Below are positions 11,860 to 21,861 of a stretch of DNA of 64,000 nucleotides, piece by piece. The DNA is from Plazaster borealis (lineage: Eukaryota > Echinodermata > Asteroidea > Forcipulatida > Labidiasteridae): assembly GCA_021014325.1 (NCBI GenBank), contig CM037464.1:3317127-3381126 (forward strand), in the 5' to 3' direction. Position numbers and translations under genes: made by a program. Numbering within the stretch: the stretch's first letter is position 1; the number at the start of each line of letters is the position of its first letter. The notes beneath the pieces were generated by a model. It saw nothing but the letters and a program-made list of their open reading frames with translations. It had not been told where the DNA came from and did no database searches.

Positions 11860-14800
11860 CTGGGAAATTAAAAGAAAAACTTATTCATGTAAGTACAATG
11901 ATAGCCGTCAGGATGTAAACAAGACATTCTCATACCACAGGGTAACTAAACTTAAAAGAAAAACTAATTCCTGTAGGTACAATGATAGCCGTCAGGATGT
12001 TAACAAGACATTTTCATACCACAGGGTAACTAAACTTAAAAGAAAAACTAATTCCTGTAGGTACAATGATAGCCGTCAGGATGTTAACAAGACATTCTCA
12101 TACCACAGGGTAACTAAGCTTAAAAGAAAAACTAATTCCTGTAGGTACAATGATAGCCTTCAGGATGTAAACAAGACATTCTCATACCACAGGGTAACTA
12201 AAATAGGGGGGAGTCATTGCTGACAAAAAAGTCTGAAACTGGGATCCAGAGTCTAAGGTGTACGTTGAAATGATGGCATTTCCACCGTTTGATAGCCCCT
12301 GGAGTTAGAGATTCCAGGAGCTTTTGGGAACAGTATCCTCAGTGCTAGACAAGTAGATCAAAGAGCATGACTTATTTAATTTGGTAAAATATTCAGCATT
12401 GTTTGTTTCCCAGGCACAGGCAGACTTAAAAAAGTCTGAATTTAGATAAATGTCTGAAATTTCTCATCCCTGCTAAAATTACAAGAAAGCCATTCATGTA
12501 AGTACAATGGTATCCCTCAATATGTAAACAAGACTTTCTCACACCACAGGGTAACTAAAATTGAATAGGACACAAACAAGAAGCAAATGCCAATGTTGTC
12601 TCCATTAAGCATCAAGCCTTCTACTATAAGCAACAAACACTGACTGTTCTAAGTAACACAGCTCAGTTATATTATATTTGGTTTTACCTGTACACCGATG
12701 TGTGTAAAGCACTGTATACTCAGTTAGTTCAAAGAAATGAAATAAGTTGAATTTACCTGCACATGTGATTGCACAATGAATAATAGTAACAGTGATGGCA
12801 AAATCCCATAGCCTCTGCCGAAGGAATACAAGGAACACGAAGGTGGAGAAGAAATATGTACACTCCAGAGTGATGAAGTCACCTTTATAATGGAGTAAAC
12901 AGTGGAAGCAAACAAACTATGAATAAAGAAATTAAATAACAAATCGGTTTGAGGCACTATTGAGTAGTTTTTGTGCCGTATTTCCATATATGCTGAAACA
13001 TTGCCGATGAAGAAACAAACTTACTTAGCTCCTTTATGAAAATACAATCAAGACCATTTCCATGCTGTCACACACTTTTACACGTATCAGTATGTCCTTA
13101 CCATCATCAAAACTTATCTATTAACCACTTCATTTAGGATGATGTGTATATCCGCCAAATTTTTCTGGACTGACCTACGGCGGACGGTTTGTTATGACTG
13201 GAACAACTTCAAAGCTCGCTCAATTTTTAATTTTGTTTTGGTAATTGTGTAACCCCCGATTCCAGACCTTTGTTCAAATTCGGCACACGAGATTGGTCAG
13301 GCTGCCACCATTGTTTATCATTGTATTCAGCTCAATTAGAGGTAAAAATCGAGTGTTTGAGATTCCAGCATACCACGGCAGGTTATTGGCCGTGGCTCAT
13401 GGCTGAGGTTCTGCGAATCAGGGTGAGTGCCTACTCAAAGTTTCTCACACAGAATACCGACCCAAAGTGGTTTTGAGGGGCCAGGCTACAACCCTGTTGC
13501 ATTGCTTTGGTAACATTCGTTTATTTAAATGGGTGACAATTTTGAGGGCTACAAATAATGAAAAAAACTTTGAAACACTTACTGATGAATGGTTGTGAGT
13601 CCCACTTTGTAGAATTTGTAAAAATGGCTTGGTAGCTTTTATAGTGGAATGGAATCGTGCCATCAAAGTTTTCTAACCTGCAGTGCAGTATGTTGAAAAG
13701 AAAGTAAGCAATTACTTCATGGATATTTTGTTTTTCACATTAAATAGGTTAAGAGTTGGACCATGACTGTTAACTTGATTGATTTTTGAATTGTACTCAG
13801 AAAGGAGTAAGGGGCACATATGCAGGCCGGAATCTTCACGGAAGGCAACGGATGCAATTGCGTCCCTTGCCCCTGGTCATTGCCTTGGTGCCCCTTGAAA
13901 TATTCCAATGGAAATTTACAAATTACTCGAAGAGGTGCCCTTTACCAAGGAAAAAACGCCTTGGTGCCCTTGCCCTTTAAAAAAAAACAAAGTATCAGGC
14001 CTGCATGTGATCAGTACTTTGTGTTGGGTAAAAGAGTGCTGAGGTATAAAAGAATACATGTATAACACCAAGTTATAGCACATAAGTTATAACAACAAGT
14101 TATAATAAGTCTAGATAGCTCAGTTGAGCGCTGGCATGATAGGAACTCGTTGGTTCAAATCCCGCTCTTGTCAAATTTTCTTTGTTCATCCCCAAATTAC
14201 GTAAGAAATCTGACAACATTTCAACATGAACGAGCCCTTGTTTTAGCTGACTTGGTATTTTATTTGCTTATTTTATTTGGGCCCTTGTTGGCGGGCAGGG
14301 GGAGCGGGAGCGCTACAGGGAGGGGGGTAGGGGTGGGGACTGGCATATGATCCCCCCAATACTGTTTTTGCCCCCCCCCCAATTCTCACCATAATTGTTC
14401 TCCGATGGCCAAAATTGAATTGAACCCCTCACCATTGCACCCACACTACAATTAATGCATATATGATTGTGTTACCCCAGCTCAAGAATAATGCTGTATA
14501 CGTCGTTGTGGTTAAGTCAATGCTTTTTCAGCAGTACAAAATTACATTAAAGATTAATGTTTTCCCCCTTAAATTTCAGCTTGCCCCCCCACCTTCAGAT
14601 TAACAGGTCTGGTGTAGCCAATGGTGGGGCAGAAGGGGGGGGGGCTATATGGGTGGGGGTTGTCACCTTATTGCTTTTTATTGGTTGTCACCCTATTGAT
14701 CTTACTCACTTGAAGATTCCATGAACCAGGCTAGCCATAACGTAGAATACACAGTAGAAGGATATCAGAGTCATCAACAGCCAGAATATAACTGCCTATA

Positions 14801-16794
14801 AAAATACCAAGCACACTATGATGAGTACATGGAAAACATGACTGCCTAGGTCGGGGTAAAATTTAAGAAGCAAAGTTTAGAAAGTGAATTAGGCAAGCAA
14901 TGTTTTAACCTTCTGCCTGGTCAGGGACAGTTCCCTTACACACGCCAACTTACGGGGTACTTTTAACAATGAAACAATGCTATCCCACAAGGTTTTCTTT
15001 GTTCTAGTGGTACCCCACAGAGGATTTCTTCAGAAAAGGGAAAGATAGAACAATGGAAGTACCCCGTAACTGCCATATGTAAGGGTGCGTGTGTGAGTAT
15101 GGTGTGAGTTTGCTTAATGTATACTATATGTTATGTATGTCTGCCCAAATGGCATTTAAGAAGTGGTTTTGTAATTAATGCAAACAAAACATTTTAAATT
15201 AATGCAAGCAAACGACAACTTGCGATTAGAAGCCATTTTGTCTCCAAAAAATGCATTGGCAAATACAGGGTGCCAGACTAGTCTGCCCATTGGGTTGTAC
15301 TGCATTTGGGAACAAAATGGCGTCCAGCAACCACGTGACCGGAGAAAGTTGGTCCCTCCATGTCGCAACTCTCTCAATACACAGCTCTGGATATACCATA
15401 AAACTAACCTGTGAAAATTTCATATCAAAAAATGGTAGCGTTTTTGAAGTATAATCTGCAATCGGAATACACAACTGTCAGTAACGCTTCTCAGATTCAA
15501 TTTTTGGGGGATAAAAAGTGATATCTTTTTCCATAACCGCAGTTCTTCTAAGTGAAAAGTTTCTCAAAATGCATTATACTATCCAAAGCTGCTGTACTTC
15601 TTTACCATGTATGTTTTATGATTATATATTGTGATATTTGGAAAATAAAACAAACAAACAAACAAACTAAGTAAGTTTTATTGCCATTAATTTTCAGAGT
15701 CAATATCAAACGTATACAGACCCTTTAATAAGGCAGTGTATATTGTGCCGGCACTGATAGCATAATTTATTATATAGACCCCTTGCATTGGCCGCCATCG
15801 CTGAGGTCAAACAATGGCAACGTGCAAACGCGTACACGCCATGCAAATCTCTCAGCCAATGGTAGGTCTTCCTTTGACCTCAGCGGGGGCTCTGTTTGAG
15901 CTTGTGACATCATTTGCAAGGGATCTATGTCGACTGCAAAAAGTAGTGTACATGTCGAAGAGGGCGCTATAATATTCGCCTGCTTATATAGCGCTTAGTA
16001 AAACTTTATGGTACCACCAGCAATATAACTGTATATCAATCTATATTCTATTTCTGGGCAAATACAGTGGTAAAATTTCCGTATCTGACTTTTTCATTCA
16101 TTATAGAATAAAATAGTGTCTTAATAAGCTATTTACTCAAAATGAGATATATTGCTTTTGGTAACAATGAGTGAAAAAGTGGCAGTCCTATGTTTTATAC
16201 AGAAAATTGTCCAATAAAATTAACAAATAAAATAGTTAAAAAAAAATAAAAATAAGACCCAATAACTCGGGTGCAGTATGTACTCCTTCAAACAAAATTT
16301 TGACATCTGCTGAAAAAAGAGGTTACAAAATAAAAAATCCGACCACAGATGTTTTTTTTTTAAAGGAGTGTAGCACCCTAGTATTTGTAACTGGGTCTAT
16401 TAAAATTTATGAAAATTTTTATAAACAGTAGGCCTATTGCATTAATAATAATTAGTTGTGAATAATAACAAATAAACTTTCATTTTAACGGTTAAAATTT
16501 GTGTTTTATATACTTTGTGCCATGGCAACCATGTTGTCATAAAAATGCACATCGCACTCCCCCCTACTGCCTACATGCCCGCAGGCTACACAGACAGACA
16601 GTCAAGTTTATTTATTAAATTAATGTTAAAACAGTAATCAATATCACACTGCATTTCGAACAAATTTGCCGCTATAAAATAATAGGATATATAGCACGAA
16701 TAGGAGGTAGAATGTTTACCGATGAAGAAGCAAAGTCCATTCTTGGCAGAATCCGGGAGCCATGCTCATGTTTTTCTTGGGGTGTGAAAGCCAT
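11717..16794 (-). CDS. TMEM244-like: TMEM244-like multi-pass membrane protein gene (5 coding exons)
   Basis: Coding exons in order of translation: 16794-16720, 14795-14710, 13677-13583, 12882-12757 and 11859-11717. All junctions are GT-AG and the phases agree: 525 nt, 174 aa plus stop. The start is the first ATG after an in-frame TGA. Predicted membrane segments lie at about residues 26-52 (exon 2), 88-106 and 111-127 (exon 4), and 137-154 (exon 5). The match to vertebrate TMEM244 rests on the WDFAITVTIIHCAIT block (human WDYAISVTILHVAIT), the following FPL..WW stretch and the exon-2 FYCVFYV helix. This is recognition from memory, not a search. At about 174 residues it is longer than human TMEM244 (128) because of a C-terminal tail ending GTVS. 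Function is unknown. It diverges from ATAD2 across 1.2 kb. Confidence 0.82.
11893..12205 (-). repeat. 84-base tandem array derived from the TMEM244-like last exon
   Basis: Copies begin at 11893, 11977, 12061 and 12145 (partial), 84 bases apart and nearly identical. On the minus strand each unit aligns with the end of the last intron plus the start of exon 5: AGTTTTTCTTTTAA is shared, and the exon's TTTCCCTCTGGTTTGGGAAT corresponds to TTACCCTGTGGTATGAGAAT. In the exon frame every copy has TGA where the exon has a Trp codon. The copies also lack the exon's CAG acceptor stretch, so they look non-coding. Confidence 0.75.
12207..12476 (-). mobile_element. Interspersed element with CAGGGATGAGAA end
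   Basis: Ends in TTTCTCATCCCTG and contains GAAATGATGGCATTTCCACC and CAGTATCCTCAGTGCTAG. Related copies lie at 27499-27650, 36033-36103 plus 37297-37435, and 45678-45945. No coding capacity. Confidence 0.8.
12490..12562 (-). repeat. Isolated diverged copy of the 84-base exon-derived unit
   Basis: It carries GTAAACAAGACTTTCTCACA and CCACAGGGTAACTAAAAT, clearly related to the array at 11893-12205 but more diverged. An interspersed element at 12207-12476 separates it from the array. Confidence 0.75.
12757..12882 (-). CDS. TMEM244-like: TMEM244-like coding exon 4
   Basis: Carries two hydrophobic stretches separated by RQR, including RLWDFAITVTIIHCAIT, the most diagnostic block of the family. 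The acceptor is ATAAAG and the donor GTAAAT. Confidence 0.87.
13583..13677 (-). CDS. TMEM244-like: TMEM244-like coding exon 3
   Basis: The CTGCAG acceptor and GTAAGT donor bound 95 nt. It encodes a polar loop (LENFDGTIPFHYKSYQ, then NSTKW), which contains a possible N-glycosylation site, NST. It sits where the TMEM244 loop between helices 1 and 2 is expected. Confidence 0.78.
13822..14003. mobile_element. Short inverted-repeat element, CAGGCCxGAAT ends, copy 1
   Basis: Bounded by TGCAGGCCGGAAT and ATCAGGCCTGCA. The interior is rich in TTGGTGCCCCTT-type segments. Copies are at 23363-23515 and 62845-63004. Open frames through it are by-products. Confidence 0.8.
14109..14200 (+). repeat. tRNA-derived SINE fragment
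   Basis: The tRNA-like head has an A-box-like stretch (TAGCTCAGTTGAGCG) and a B box (GGTTCAAATCC), followed by TTTTCTTTGTTCATCCCCAAA, a tail shared with the copies at 34050 and 30850. The acceptor stem does not pair, so it is not a working tRNA. Confidence 0.75.
14280..14660. repeat. G/C homopolymer-rich low-complexity stretch
   Basis: Alternating G-runs and C-runs (14290-14340, 14365-14380, 14584-14592, 14628-14660) in AT-rich sequence within TMEM244-like intron 2 (between exons 2 and 3). It resembles the ends of the foldback elements at 8970 and 49263. No gene. Confidence 0.55.
14710..14795 (-). CDS. TMEM244-like: TMEM244-like coding exon 2
   Basis: The TTTTTATAG acceptor and GTGAGT donor bound 86 nt. 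It encodes a single strongly hydrophobic helix, with IFWLLMTLISFYCVFYV as its core. It matches the first helix of TMEM244. Confidence 0.82.
15773..15935. mobile_element. Foldback element
   Basis: TAGACCCCTTGCA at the left faces TTGCAAGGGATCTA at the right, and the interior halves also pair (CTGAGGTCAAA against TTTGACCTCAG). No frame inside. It lies in TMEM244-like intron 1. Confidence 0.75.
16280..16380. repeat. Short inverted repeat
   Basis: ACTCCTTCAAACAAAA and GACATCTG on the left oppose CAGATGTTTTT and AAAGGAGT on the right. The left end resembles 18908-18940 in ATAD2 intron 1, suggesting a small mobile family. Confidence 0.6.
16720..16794 (-). CDS. TMEM244-like: TMEM244-like coding exon 1 (start)
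   Basis: Encodes 25 residues starting MAFTPQEKHEHG. An in-frame TGA lies five codons upstream and a GTAAAC donor follows. A second in-frame Met (residue 19, MDFASSS) could also start translation. The hydrophilic cytosolic-type N-terminus precedes the first membrane helix. No homology anchors this exon, so it rests on phase and splice signals. Confidence 0.65.
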
Positions 16795-17498
16795 TCCAGC
16801 AGCCCATCAGCATCAGGTCGAACCCATGTCGTATTTAGAATTTAAATGATTTTAACAAGTCACCACGTCAGTTCACTAATCTCTACTATAGTTAGTAATT
16901 ATATTTAGAGAGGTCTTACTCCTAGTCTTTAGGCAAGTTATTGATATTGTTACTTAGGAACTCTCCTTCCAAACTGCTAAAACCATCTCAACCAAACCAC
17001 AAGGCACAATCCAGCGACAATAACTCCCCCATCAACAAATCATCGGTCTCCCTCCGGCTCCCGTCGATCGGAACGATCCAACGACGAAGAATGACACCTC
17101 ACTTCCAATCCGCCCCATAAGTTTGTCATACGTCTGGGGCGATATGCATTGTTTTGTTGGCCATGATTGTCTTGAGTTCGATTGTCTGTGTGGCGGTATG
17201 CTATGACATACATATTTTTTTTCGTAGGATCGTTCAGGTTATTTCAAACGCGAGTGTTTTTATATTGCAGATTGCAGAAATATGGGGGGTGGGGGTGCTC
17301 TGATTTTGTTTAAAAATATCAAGGAACATTGAACCCAAAAAATGGAGGTAGAATAAAAATTGAGTATCGACAAATATTTGTTATATGTTCGTCAAAAGCA
17401 AGGCTAAAGAGTGGTTGGAATGTTTGCTTTCTCCCCCCCACCCTTAGCAGATGTTCACCATTTGTCTTTAAATGGCGCCCTCTATCAGCACGTTTAGC

Positions 17499-17510
17499 TT
17501 TCGCGGCAAA
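17499..17510 (+). promoter_or_regulatory. E2F-like site 1
   Basis: TTTCGCGGCAAA, 520 bases upstream of the ATAD2 ATG. It fits the TTTSSCGC-type E2F core with one deviation and has the trailing A-rich half. Confidence 0.45.
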
Positions 17511-17704
17511 TTATGTCTTGCTCTGTCTCAAGATCGATCATGATAGGGAGATAACTTATGAGTTGCATATGTGATTACAAGGTAATTGTATCCGGATATT
17601 TATAACTGAACATGACTGGTGTATATTTACAAATTCAGCACAGTCAGTACTGCACCTGTCAGTTTATCAAAAATTGTAGATTTTAATGCTTCAAATTTGT
17701 ATTT

Positions 17705-17716
17705 TTTCGCGCCAAA
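17705..17716 (+). promoter_or_regulatory. E2F site 2, near-ideal
   Basis: TTTCGCGCCAAA is close to the ideal palindromic E2F/DP consensus. It lies 314 bases upstream of the ATAD2 ATG, in AT-rich surroundings where such a match is unexpected by chance. Known mammalian ATAD2 is E2F-regulated. Confidence 0.6.
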
Positions 17717-17752
17717 TGTCTATTTACTGATTCGGTAGAAAACAATATCGTG

Positions 17753-17760
17753 CCGCGAAA
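17753..17760 (-). promoter_or_regulatory. E2F-like site 3
   Basis: CCGCGAAA, the complement of TTTCGCGG, 37 bases from site 2 and in the opposite orientation. Confidence 0.45.
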
Positions 17761-17959
17761 TCAAAATGATACCATAACCTTTGAATGTTACATTGTAAAT
17801 AACCTGTAAAATACCTATAACTATAAAAGGTCTATACTTATAGAGAAAATTGTACAATCAAGCCAATGCAGGAATATAATTGTCCAGGTTTAGATTTACT
17901 TTTTGTGATCGGCGAATGCACATGACCTAGTTGCAAGCACATCAGATTGTTAACAAAAC

Positions 17960-18025
17960 ATGGCACGGTCTGCGATGCCGAACAATGAAGTATTTTTGAT
18001 GATTTCTACGTTAGAAAAATGGTGA
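17960..18025 (+). other. Upstream ORF overlapping the ATAD2 start codon
   Basis: ATG at 17960 (AAC ATG G context, A at -3 and G at +4) opens 21 codons with two further in-frame ATGs and ends at TGA 18023-18025, beyond the ATAD2 ATG at 18019 in another frame. If the ATAD2 transcript begins upstream of 17960, this would compete with initiation at 18019. The transcript start is unknown. Confidence 0.4.
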
Positions 18026-18123
18026 AAACAAGGCATTCTGCACCCATAGAAGACGATTGTGGGGATGAGTTTATCTCTTTGAGTCATCGGAGGGGTAAGA
18101 GGCAATCCAACGCTACCGAGGAG
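18019..18123 (+). CDS. ATAD2: ATAD2 exon 1 (start)
   Basis: Encodes 35 residues starting MVKTRHSAPIEDD. DEFISLSHRRGKRQS resembles the DFLSLEHIGRRRLRS segment of human ATAD2, which supports the start. Donor GTGAGA, phase 0. Confidence 0.88.
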
Positions 18124-21100
18124 GTGAGAAATCTACTGTTTTCCATCAGCTATTTTGGATGGTTTTGTTTGTTAACCTTGGATGGTTGTTTCTGTTTCTC
18201 TGTTCATAATTTTCATGACTGCTGTGCGCTGCGCTCGCATGGATTCTTCTAAGTTCTGTGAATGATCGTGGTGTACACATTTTGTAATTATGTAATTTTC
18301 TCCCAAACTTTGTAGTCCACCGTAGATCTAATTTGTGTTGCATGTTTAGTTACTAGAGTTGTGAATGTGAGTATTATCACGCAGTATGGTGATGCTACTG
18401 ACTGTACTGAGTGCTACCGAATTCCGTGATAGTGCCAGTACATTTGTTTATGACAAACCATGGAGGAGCTACCTCCATGGACAAACAAAGATCAGTTTTA
18501 TTCTTGCATCAATCAGCATGCATCAGTTCAGAAATAAAAAATCCAAATTACAAAATTATTCTTTAATTTTTGGCAGTGGATATGTTGGGCGGGATCGGTC
18601 GATTGCGTTGCGCCATCATTTGGTCAATGCTGGCGCTTGGGTCAATTCCATGCACCAACAGCCACTGCCACTAGTTGAACACCAGTTCTTTATAATGAAC
18701 CACTCTGATATGGAGGATTTTTTTTTAAAGTAAGGCCTAAGTAAAATCCGGGATATCCTACAGTACAGGATTGACCTATCACACAACGGCAACGTGATTG
18801 ACTGATCGTGCAGATCGACTAACTGCGCCTAGCAGATTATATTATTAGCCGGTACTGAATATGTGTAGAGTGACTGATAGGAATAGACTCAGTAACTTGG
18901 CCGCTATACTCCTTTAAAAACAAATTTGACATCTGCGGTCGTATTAGCGCCGCCAGAGAAACTCTGTCCCTATTGACGCAATCGGCAATTTGCTATGATT
19001 TTCTGAACACCCTTTTTAAGAAAAGAAGAATATTTCTTAGTCGTGATTGTGGTGGTGCTTGCATAGCATCTATAACATTTAGGACCAAAATAAGTTTTGT
19101 TCTTGTATCAATAAAACAAATTTGATAAAAAGGCTGTTGAAGGATTTGATCACAGAGCGTATCGTCTTTTCAGCGGAATAAAGTTTCCTCTCGGCTACAT
19201 GTGAACAAAATGTTCTGTAATTTAATACATAATTTTGGCTTCTTGTGTATGCGTCAAAGAGGGCGCTATACAATCTGCAGGCTTAATACAGTTTGTACCA
19301 TACAGCCCCCAAACCCCCAAAAAAAAAAAACCCAAAAACCTCCTAAACAAAACAACCTAATTAAAGTTATTAATTGATTGAAATTGATTTGTTGTTTTTG
19401 TTCCAGGTGAATTTTAGCTCTGGTAGTGATGCGACTCCTAAGAGTAAACGCCAACGGTTAAATGTACAAGGGAGTTCATCCGTTAGTACTGGAGATAGTC
19501 TCACCCGGTCAAGGACACGGAGAAACCGGTAAGATTAGAGTTCACTCCTACATTGTATTTAACTTTCAAGTTCATTTTCAGAATGTTTGTGAAGTAACGC
19601 TGTGTTAAATTAAGCAGGAAGAAGAAGTAGTGCAACTACTTCTGATAATTTGCCATACAGCTCCACCAAGCATTGCAACTGCCTAGTATGTAGCACAGGC
19701 CTGTGAAATCTTCGCTTTAAAGCGGATATCCCCTTTTTTCTTTTTTTGTCGATTTTTTATTTCTGTTTTTTTTTTTTTTTAAATTTTTTTTTTTAAAGTT
19801 TTTTTTCTTCACTTTTTGGCCCTAGATACGCTAGGCAACAGTAATGTACAACTACAATAATGTGAAATAAGCCTATTTACTGGATCAATGGGGTGCCCCA
19901 ATTCGACCAGCGTAAATGCATGACGCGCGCTCATTTGACGTTCCACGATCATTCTTACATCATGTAGTGTTTCAGCTCTTTTTTTAAGGGTCCACTCACA
20001 GGCCTGTTAGCAATGTCACCCATCATGGAGTATTAGGCCTTGTCCGAATTAGTGGCTACGGCTATGGCTGGGTCGCCGTGTCTTCGTGCGTTGAACTATA
20101 GGGCATCCTTAGCAACAGTCGTAGCCGTAGCTGTTGCTGCAAATTCTGATTCAGCCTTAGTAAAGTGTATGATGTGTGCATGCTTATGACACAAGCCTGG
20201 AATTTTTTTGTTACTACTTTTCTATATCCATTCATTTTTTAAATTGTCACGGTTTGTTTGTCTTCTTTGTTTTTCTGTAGGACCCCAGTGGAGAAGTTAC
20301 TGGCTTCTTTGAGCTATCCTTAGATAATTTTGTGAAATTTTGATTTCTTGATTTTTACTTTCATGTATTTATTTTCTTTTACCTTCTGTGATAGTATTGT
20401 GCCATGTTTCTTGCTGTATTTGATCTGAATAGATTCAAATCAAATCAAAGCCGTTTTCATGTTGGTACCCTTAAAATGTTAACAAAGAATTACTTGTTGA
20501 GAAGGTGTGCCTGTACAACAAATATCAACTGCCTCCCTCCTCCTCCCTCCAGCGAGGCTGCCAAGGGTCAAGAAAATAATCTTAACATTTGAGTGGAAGG
20601 AAAACTTTGGGAATCATATTGTACTGACCGTTTTGATTTGAAGACATGTATCTTTATTTGTAACTAGATCCTCCTTCTTAATGGATGACACGCCACTCAT
20701 TACCTATAGTCCCATTCGGACGAGACGATCATCTAAGAAGGAGATACCAAGTGAAGACCTGACAATTGACAACATCCATCTTGTAGAGTTTGAGGATGAG
20801 GATCCAGAGTTTGTGCCGAGACGCAGCTTGCGAGAAAGAAAACCATTATATACCTCAATGAACACCAACTTAATTGGTAATGTACCAAATTTTTTTCTCT
20901 TCAGGCCTTACAATGCATGGAGGCTTGGATGACAAATGTGTCCCTGCTTTATTCCTTTAATGTTTTCATCACACAGCGTTCTCCCTTAACAGTGGTCCAC
21001 TGGCCAAATGCCAGTTAAAACACATGAGGACCAGTCAGAATTCACTCCAAGTGGTCCGGCTGGCCGGTTCAGTGTTGAAAAGCATCCCTATTTAATATGA

Positions 21101-21829
21101 AATATGGACTAGTGAAAAAGCTGACAGACCAGTGAAACGACAAGCTAACTGGTCCTGCTGGCCAGTCCCTAAAAAAGTTACGCACAAACCTTCAACATTT
21201 TTTCCTACAAAACCAGCTTAGCATTTTATTTTATAATTTTTGAATTGCACACGCACACACACACGTGTGTAAACACCGGCAATCGTGGACCCTCCTTTGT
21301 TCAACTCTTTGTGATACGAACCCTGGACCACAATGTTTTCCTTTGTGATAGCAACCGTGGACCTATTGTCCCTTTTGTTATAGGTCCACGGTTTGAAAAT
21401 GGATACCTACCCACACACACCCATCTTGAAAAATGCATCCTTGTGGAGCATTCTTTTGTTCTTTCCTTTGTCCCTGCACTTAGCAGTTTCCCATAGACTT
21501 TGTAAACAAATTTCCTTGTGGAGCACCCCGCTCTCTAGAATTTCCCTATGCAGTCCTTTTATTTTCTCTGGTTTGTTTTATCCTTGGTCTCCATAAGGCA
21601 CCGAAAGTGAGAGAACAAAACCACGCAAATTAGCTTTTGACTTGAAGTGAAGCTAAAAGACATGTTTGTATTACTTAACTACCCATGAGAGGTTTGCACT
21701 TTAACATTCCTCTATTGTCATACAGTTAACCACATGCTATCTGCACCTCAAGGTGGAAAGTCTGGCAAGTCGCCCCGTAAACCTGATCAGAAGAAAGAAG
21801 ATGATGAGGATGAAGAAGTAGAGGAGGAA

Positions 21830-21861
<32 letters not shown>

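Larger units (their letters stand above)
16795..18018. promoter_or_regulatory. Divergent intergenic region between TMEM244-like and ATAD2
   Basis: 1,224 bases separate the two start codons, which point away from each other, so both promoters and 5' UTRs must lie here unless non-coding first exons are further out. There is no clear TATA box for either gene. It contains three TTTCGCG motifs (17499-17760), a TTTGAA at 17780-17785 that could be a CHR-type cell-cycle element but is too short to call, and an upstream ORF overlapping the ATAD2 start. Transcription starts are not determinable from sequence. Confidence 0.6.

Noticed and set aside
14109..14172. Functional tRNA gene
   Set aside because: A and B boxes are present, but the acceptor stem does not pair and the tail is shared with two other copies. 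It is a SINE head. The same applies at 34050 and 30850.
17470..17492. CTCF-type site (GGCGCCCTCTATCAGCA)
   Set aside because: Partial resemblance only, and AGGGCGCTATA-like strings also occur in repeats at 15960 and 19258.
20281..20323. Alternative ATAD2 exon after TTTCTGTAG (RTPVEKLLASLSYP then stop)
   Set aside because: The acceptor and phase fit, but there is no homology and it ends at a stop without a donor. Exon 3 at 20668 joins in phase with conserved sequence. It could be a poison exon, but nothing supports it.
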